From Mesorhizobium sp. GbtcB19 (GTDB lineage: Bacteria > Pseudomonadota > Alphaproteobacteria > Rhizobiales > Rhizobiaceae): a DNA stretch of 64,000 nt. Below are positions 61,371 to 64,000 of this stretch, in pieces. Within the stretch, counting starts at the first letter, position 1. The number at the start of each line of letters is the position of its first letter. The DNA lies in assembly GCF_019091085.1 (NCBI RefSeq), contig NZ_JAGXJY010000022.1, forward strand, positions 1 through 64,000, written 5' to 3'. A program made the translations under genes and the position numbers. The notes below the pieces were generated by a model. It made no database searches. It was not told the origin of the DNA and saw nothing but the letters and a program-made list of their open reading frames with translations.

Positions 61371-61703
61371 GGTATCCCTCCCATGCGTGAAGCGGCGCCT
61401 GACGTTTGCGATCTTCGGCGACCGCCTCGCCATTCATACGCCTTATCATGAGGAATTACTAATATAATCAGGGCGATTACGATGCTGGCCGAGGGCCCGG
61501 GCCATTTTCGGACTGAAGTCGCACCCGCCGAACGCAGAGGCCTGAGGCGCCGATTTCCACGCAACAACAGCGCTGTCAATTCATTTGGCTAGCAAGCCGC
61601 CGGACAAAGTCCCTTCATCGGTGGTTGACCACGGAGTGCCTGCCATCCCTGCGATATGGCAGGCACTCCTTCCCTTCTGGAAACGCTTTTGGAGTTGCCG
61701 GCC
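61371..61703. other. Intergenic region with a perfect 14-bp inverted repeat at 61633-61669
   Basis: Mostly featureless. GGAGTGCCTGCCAT (61633-61646) pairs with ATGGCAGGCACTCC (61656-61669) across a 9-base loop. It is immediately ahead of the small membrane-protein gene and would include the alternative ATG at 61656. It could be an operator or a translation-blocking hairpin. A/T-rich sequence at 61450-61480 may contain a promoter. Confidence 0.55.
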
Positions 61704-61940
61704 ATGCAACCCGGCAGGATCATCGCGAACCTGTTTGCCACGCTGCTTCTGGTGGCCCTGGTTGCCGCCGTCTTCCTCGTCTTCGGCGGGCCGCTCTGGC
61801 CCCAACGCCATGCCCGGATGGCGATCCTTCTGCCCATCGACACGATGGCGACCGGATCGGTGCGCAGGGCCTGTGTCGAGCCATGCCTGCCGGCCCGCTT
61901 CGATCTCAAGCTCGCGCCAGCGAGGCCGCCCGAGTTGTGA
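61704..61940 (+). CDS. Small single-span membrane protein
   Basis: A 78-residue protein with one N-terminal membrane helix (IIANLFATLLLVALVAAVFLVF) and a C-terminal part with RRACVEPCLP. Starts at ATG 61704 with GGAG nine bases upstream, or at ATG 61656 inside the inverted repeat. Unknown family. The next small gene is 80 bases downstream. Confidence 0.5.
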   Translation: MQPGRIIANLFATLLLVALVAAVFLVFGGPLWPQRHARMAILLPIDTMATGSVRRACVEPCLPARFDLKLAPARPPEL

Positions 61941-62020
61941 CTGGAGCCGGGACTGATGGAACCCTCGAGCACGCCCCGCCGTTGACTTTGTTCGAAGGGA
62001 TGCAGTGGGCGGAGGCCGCC

Positions 62021-62257
62021 ATGGTCAGCTTTGAACTCATCGATCTCTTATGCGTCATCGACGCCTGCGCGAGCGACCGTTCTGCCGGGCGCCTTGTGCC
62101 GATGTCGAAGGCCGTCGAGGAACTGCGCGTGCTGACCGGCGATTTCGTGTCGTCGGATGAGGAAGCAACCAGCGCCTTGACGCATGTTGCGCTCGAGCGC
62201 GGCTGCGCGGTGCTGTTCGACGAGCAGCCGGGCGCCGACATCATCGCGGAATTTTAG
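62021..62257 (+). CDS. Small soluble protein of unknown function
   Basis: A 78-residue acidic helical protein (VSFELIDLLCVIDACASD, EELRVLTGDFVSSDEEA). GGAGG is six bases before the ATG at 62021. No family recognised. Stop is 14 bases from the end of the convergent TadG-like gene. Confidence 0.6.
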   Translation: MVSFELIDLLCVIDACASDRSAGRLVPMSKAVEELRVLTGDFVSSDEEATSALTHVALERGCAVLFDEQPGADIIAEF

Positions 62258-62270
62258 GACGGAACCCGGT

Positions 62271-63488
62271 TCACTTCACCAGAGTGATCATTCGCCCAGC
62301 ATACATTTCACGGTTCCCGAGTACGGCCGTGCAGTCCGATTTCACGGCCGAGTTTCCCGTCATCGTGACCGTGTCGCCGACCAGCCGCAGGCAACTGCCC
62401 TGGCTGCTCATGTCGGAATTTCCAGCGTAGGTGATGGCGGCGTCCGGGGCGTAGATGAAGCCGCTCACCAGCGAGCCGGACCCGCCGTTCAGCGTCAGCG
62501 CCTGCGTGTTGCCGTGAGCCTGGTAGATGGTGATGCCTTGATAGGGGCCGCTGGTCGGCGGCGACAGGTTCACCTGCTCGTTGGCGTTGATGTAGATCTG
62601 CGAGTTCTCCATCAGGAAGATCGTCACGCCCTGGCCGCTCAGGCTGCCATTGCCGCCGGGCTTGATGGTGACGTTGCGCATGATGTAGGTGCCCGGATTG
62701 AGGGTGATCTTCCCCGACAGGGTCTTGTCGCAATAGGTGCCCGGCGAGAGCGTTATCGTCTTGCCGTTGGGCACCGGCAGGCAGAGCGTGTAGGCCGGAG
62801 GAACGACGTCGGCCAGTGGATCGAACGAGGCGTATTGTTTCTCGTGCGGCGTGCCGCAGGAAAGCGTGGCGCTGGGCGGCGTCAATCCTTGCGTGCCGCC
62901 GACCGTCGAGACGCAAGCGGCGCTGACGATCGCCGAGCCACCCCGGTTGACGGAATCGGCGGCATCCGAATTGGCCGCGATCACGCACCCGGTCATCGCC
63001 ACATTGGTGGAGCCTTGCAGGTTCACCGCATTGTCGGCGTGCTGGTCGAGCGCGAGCACGCAGGCCTGCGCGCCAGGCTTGATCTTGACCTGGGCGGAGC
63101 GCGTCGCCTGCCAGGCCGGCATGAGGCTGACCACGGGCGGCCGGGTGATGCTCGACGTCAGCGATAGGAAATAGGCGCTCGGATCGCCGCTGGCCGTGGC
63201 CTGGAAGGCGGCGACGCTGCCCGAATACTCCTGCGCGTCCGCGGCGCTCATATTGGCTGCGAAGAAGGTCTGGCCGAGTTGCTGGACGTCGTTCGCCGTC
63301 ATGCTGGCCAGATACTTGGTGCCGATTGCAAGGCCGGCCGCGTCCAGCGAGTTCTGCAGCTGCGCGGCGTCGTCGCTCGTGCCGGTCAGGTCGATGGAAG
63401 CCGCCACGCCAAGCATCAGCGGCACCATGGCGACCGCCGTCGCGACCGCGAAATTGCCGCGCCTCGAAGCCCAAAACCGTCCAAACAT
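62271..63488 (-). CDS. TadE/TadG-type pilus-assembly protein
   Basis: A 405-residue protein with the TadG-like N-terminus: a short basic start, then GNFAVATAVAMVPLMLGVAASIDL (membrane helix with the prepilin-like Glu replaced) and DAAQLQNSLDAAGLAI. The remaining ~330 residues are beta-rich with internal repeats (LSPGTYCDKTLSGKITLNPGTYIMRNVTIKPGG), likely a periplasmic or surface beta-helix. Divergent from a second Tad-type gene at 63739, which points to a Flp/Tad pilus context. Confidence 0.85.
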   Translation of the reverse strand: MFGRFWASRRGNFAVATAVAMVPLMLGVAASIDLTGTSDDAAQLQNSLDAAGLAIGTKYLASMTANDVQQLGQTFFAANMSAADAQEYSGSVAAFQATASGDPSAYFLSLTSSITRPPVVSLMPAWQATRSAQVKIKPGAQACVLALDQHADNAVNLQGSTNVAMTGCVIAANSDAADSVNRGGSAIVSAACVSTVGGTQGLTPPSATLSCGTPHEKQYASFDPLADVVPPAYTLCLPVPNGKTITLSPGTYCDKTLSGKITLNPGTYIMRNVTIKPGGNGSLSGQGVTIFLMENSQIYINANEQVNLSPPTSGPYQGITIYQAHGNTQALTLNGGSGSLVSGFIYAPDAAITYAGNSDMSSQGSCLRLVGDTVTMTGNSAVKSDCTAVLGNREMYAGRMITLVK

Positions 63489-63738
63489 GGAGCCCGCCCT
63501 TGCCGTATCAGCAAGAGTGATAGGCGCGCCGTCTCAACGAGCGATTTGCAAAAAAGTTAAAATGCAGAAAGTGCTAAAATATATGGTTTTACTGATGCTT
63601 ACACCTTAAGTCTGAGGTAATTTAGGCCTTAAGTCTTAATTTGTGCGCCGCAAGATGGGGGCGACGGCCCGCTGCGGTCCTACCGGCGCAAGTCGAGCGA
63701 ATTAATTAGGCATTCATTCATACGGCAATGATGACGTG
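63489..63738. promoter_or_regulatory. Divergent promoter region of two Tad-type genes
   Basis: A/T-rich in its first half. CCTTAAGTCT occurs twice as a direct repeat (63604-63613 and 63627-63636), 23 bases apart, about two helical turns. TTAA-GTCTGAG-GTAA at 63606-63620 is one base from the CtrA consensus TTAA-N7-TTAA. A shared regulator is plausible, not proven. Confidence 0.45.
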
Positions 63739-64000
63739 ATGGCTGGGATAGCTTGGGCGCGCTTGGCCATGGCCTTTTCGGGGCGGTTCTTCGGACATCT
63801 TTTTTCTCGGCTCGCCTCATGGCGCTTTTGCGAAGGCAGGGGCGGCAATGTCGCGACCATCTTCGCGTTGACCTTGCCGGTCGTCGTCGGCGGCGCGGGC
63901 TTCGGCGTCGAGACCTCCTATTGGTACTACTCGAGCCTGAAGCTGCAGGCGATCGCCGACGCGGCGGCCTATGCCGGCGCCTTGGAAAAGATTGCTGGAT
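63739..64000 (+). CDS. TadE/TadG-type pilus protein, 3' end outside window
   Basis: The frame is open from ATG 63739 to the window end (87 codons). The N-terminus (MAGIAWARLAMAFSGRF…) leads to GRGGNVATIFALTLPVVVGGAGFGVETSYWYYSSLKLQAIADAAAYAG, the classic TadG-type helix followed by the dimerising helix. It lacks an earlier ribosome site as good as any, so the start is tentative. Confidence 0.78.
   Translation, partial: MAGIAWARLAMAFSGRFFGHLFSRLASWRFCEGRGGNVATIFALTLPVVVGGAGFGVETSYWYYSSLKLQAIADAAAYAGALEKIAG

Noticed and set aside
1..64000. tRNA, rRNA or riboswitch genes
   Set aside because: None recognised by eye on either strand; a covariance-model scan (tRNAscan-SE, Rfam) would be decisive.

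Overview
The window is GC-rich chromosomal DNA from an alphaproteobacterium of the order Rhizobiales, most likely a Mesorhizobium or close relative. The signs are the codon use, the many LysR, SDR and VOC genes, a type I secretion pair next to a GH16 glycanase as in rhizobia, a LexA site of the GTTC-N7-GTTC type, a CtrA-type TTAA-N7-TTAA site, and two families of rhizobial-looking palindromic intergenic repeats. Genus is an inference; there is no rRNA or tRNA gene here to fix it.

Layout. 1-16.2 kb is ordinary metabolic and accessory chromosome: the 3' part of a Zn/Cd/Pb P1B ATPase, a WYL-regulator/oxidoreductase/NTF2-like operon bounded by two copies of the 3' end of a LysR gene, two further LysR loci with enzyme genes beside them, cupins, a glycine-rich autotransporter and an M20 amidohydrolase. 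16.3-19.8 kb is an A/T-richer patch with a two-gene TIR-transmembrane plus secreted SH3-like unit and a degraded gene. 19.8-30.3 kb holds an esterase, a GNAT enzyme, an SPFH-protein pair, a GGDEF-EAL protein, an SbmA/YddA-type ABC transporter framed by large palindromic repeats, a Stf0-like sulfotransferase and a DOPA-dioxygenase-like gene.

30.5-36.0 kb is the most interesting part. It is a second A/T-richer island with four minus-strand genes: HsdM methylase, HsdS specificity subunit, a PtuA-like ABC/SMC-type ATPase and a PtuB-like HNH protein. Each junction is a 4-base stop/start overlap, and no HsdR gene is present. It reads as a DNA-modification module fused at operon level to a Septu-like effector pair in place of the normal type I restriction motor.

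36.2-40 kb is a three-subunit molybdenum hydroxylase with its own MoaD/ThiS-like protein. 40.5-50 kb holds an AraC/GlxA regulator, a DAO-family oxidase, a possible CtrA-controlled small gene, a DMT transporter, a SARP-like DNA-binding/hydrolase fusion regulator convergent with an OsmC/flavin-monooxygenase/FAD-reductase/MaoC operon (the OsmC gene is frameshifted), and a DUF1127 gene. 51-56 kb is a type I secretion ABC/HlyD pair with an RTX-GH16 glycanase as its probable cargo. 56-64 kb holds an SRPBCC protein, an SDR, a patatin-like lipase, a LexA-controlled DNA polymerase IV, a cupin, and two divergent Tad/Flp-pilus-type proteins, the last cut by the window edge.

No tRNA, rRNA, CRISPR array, intact insertion sequence or integrase was seen.
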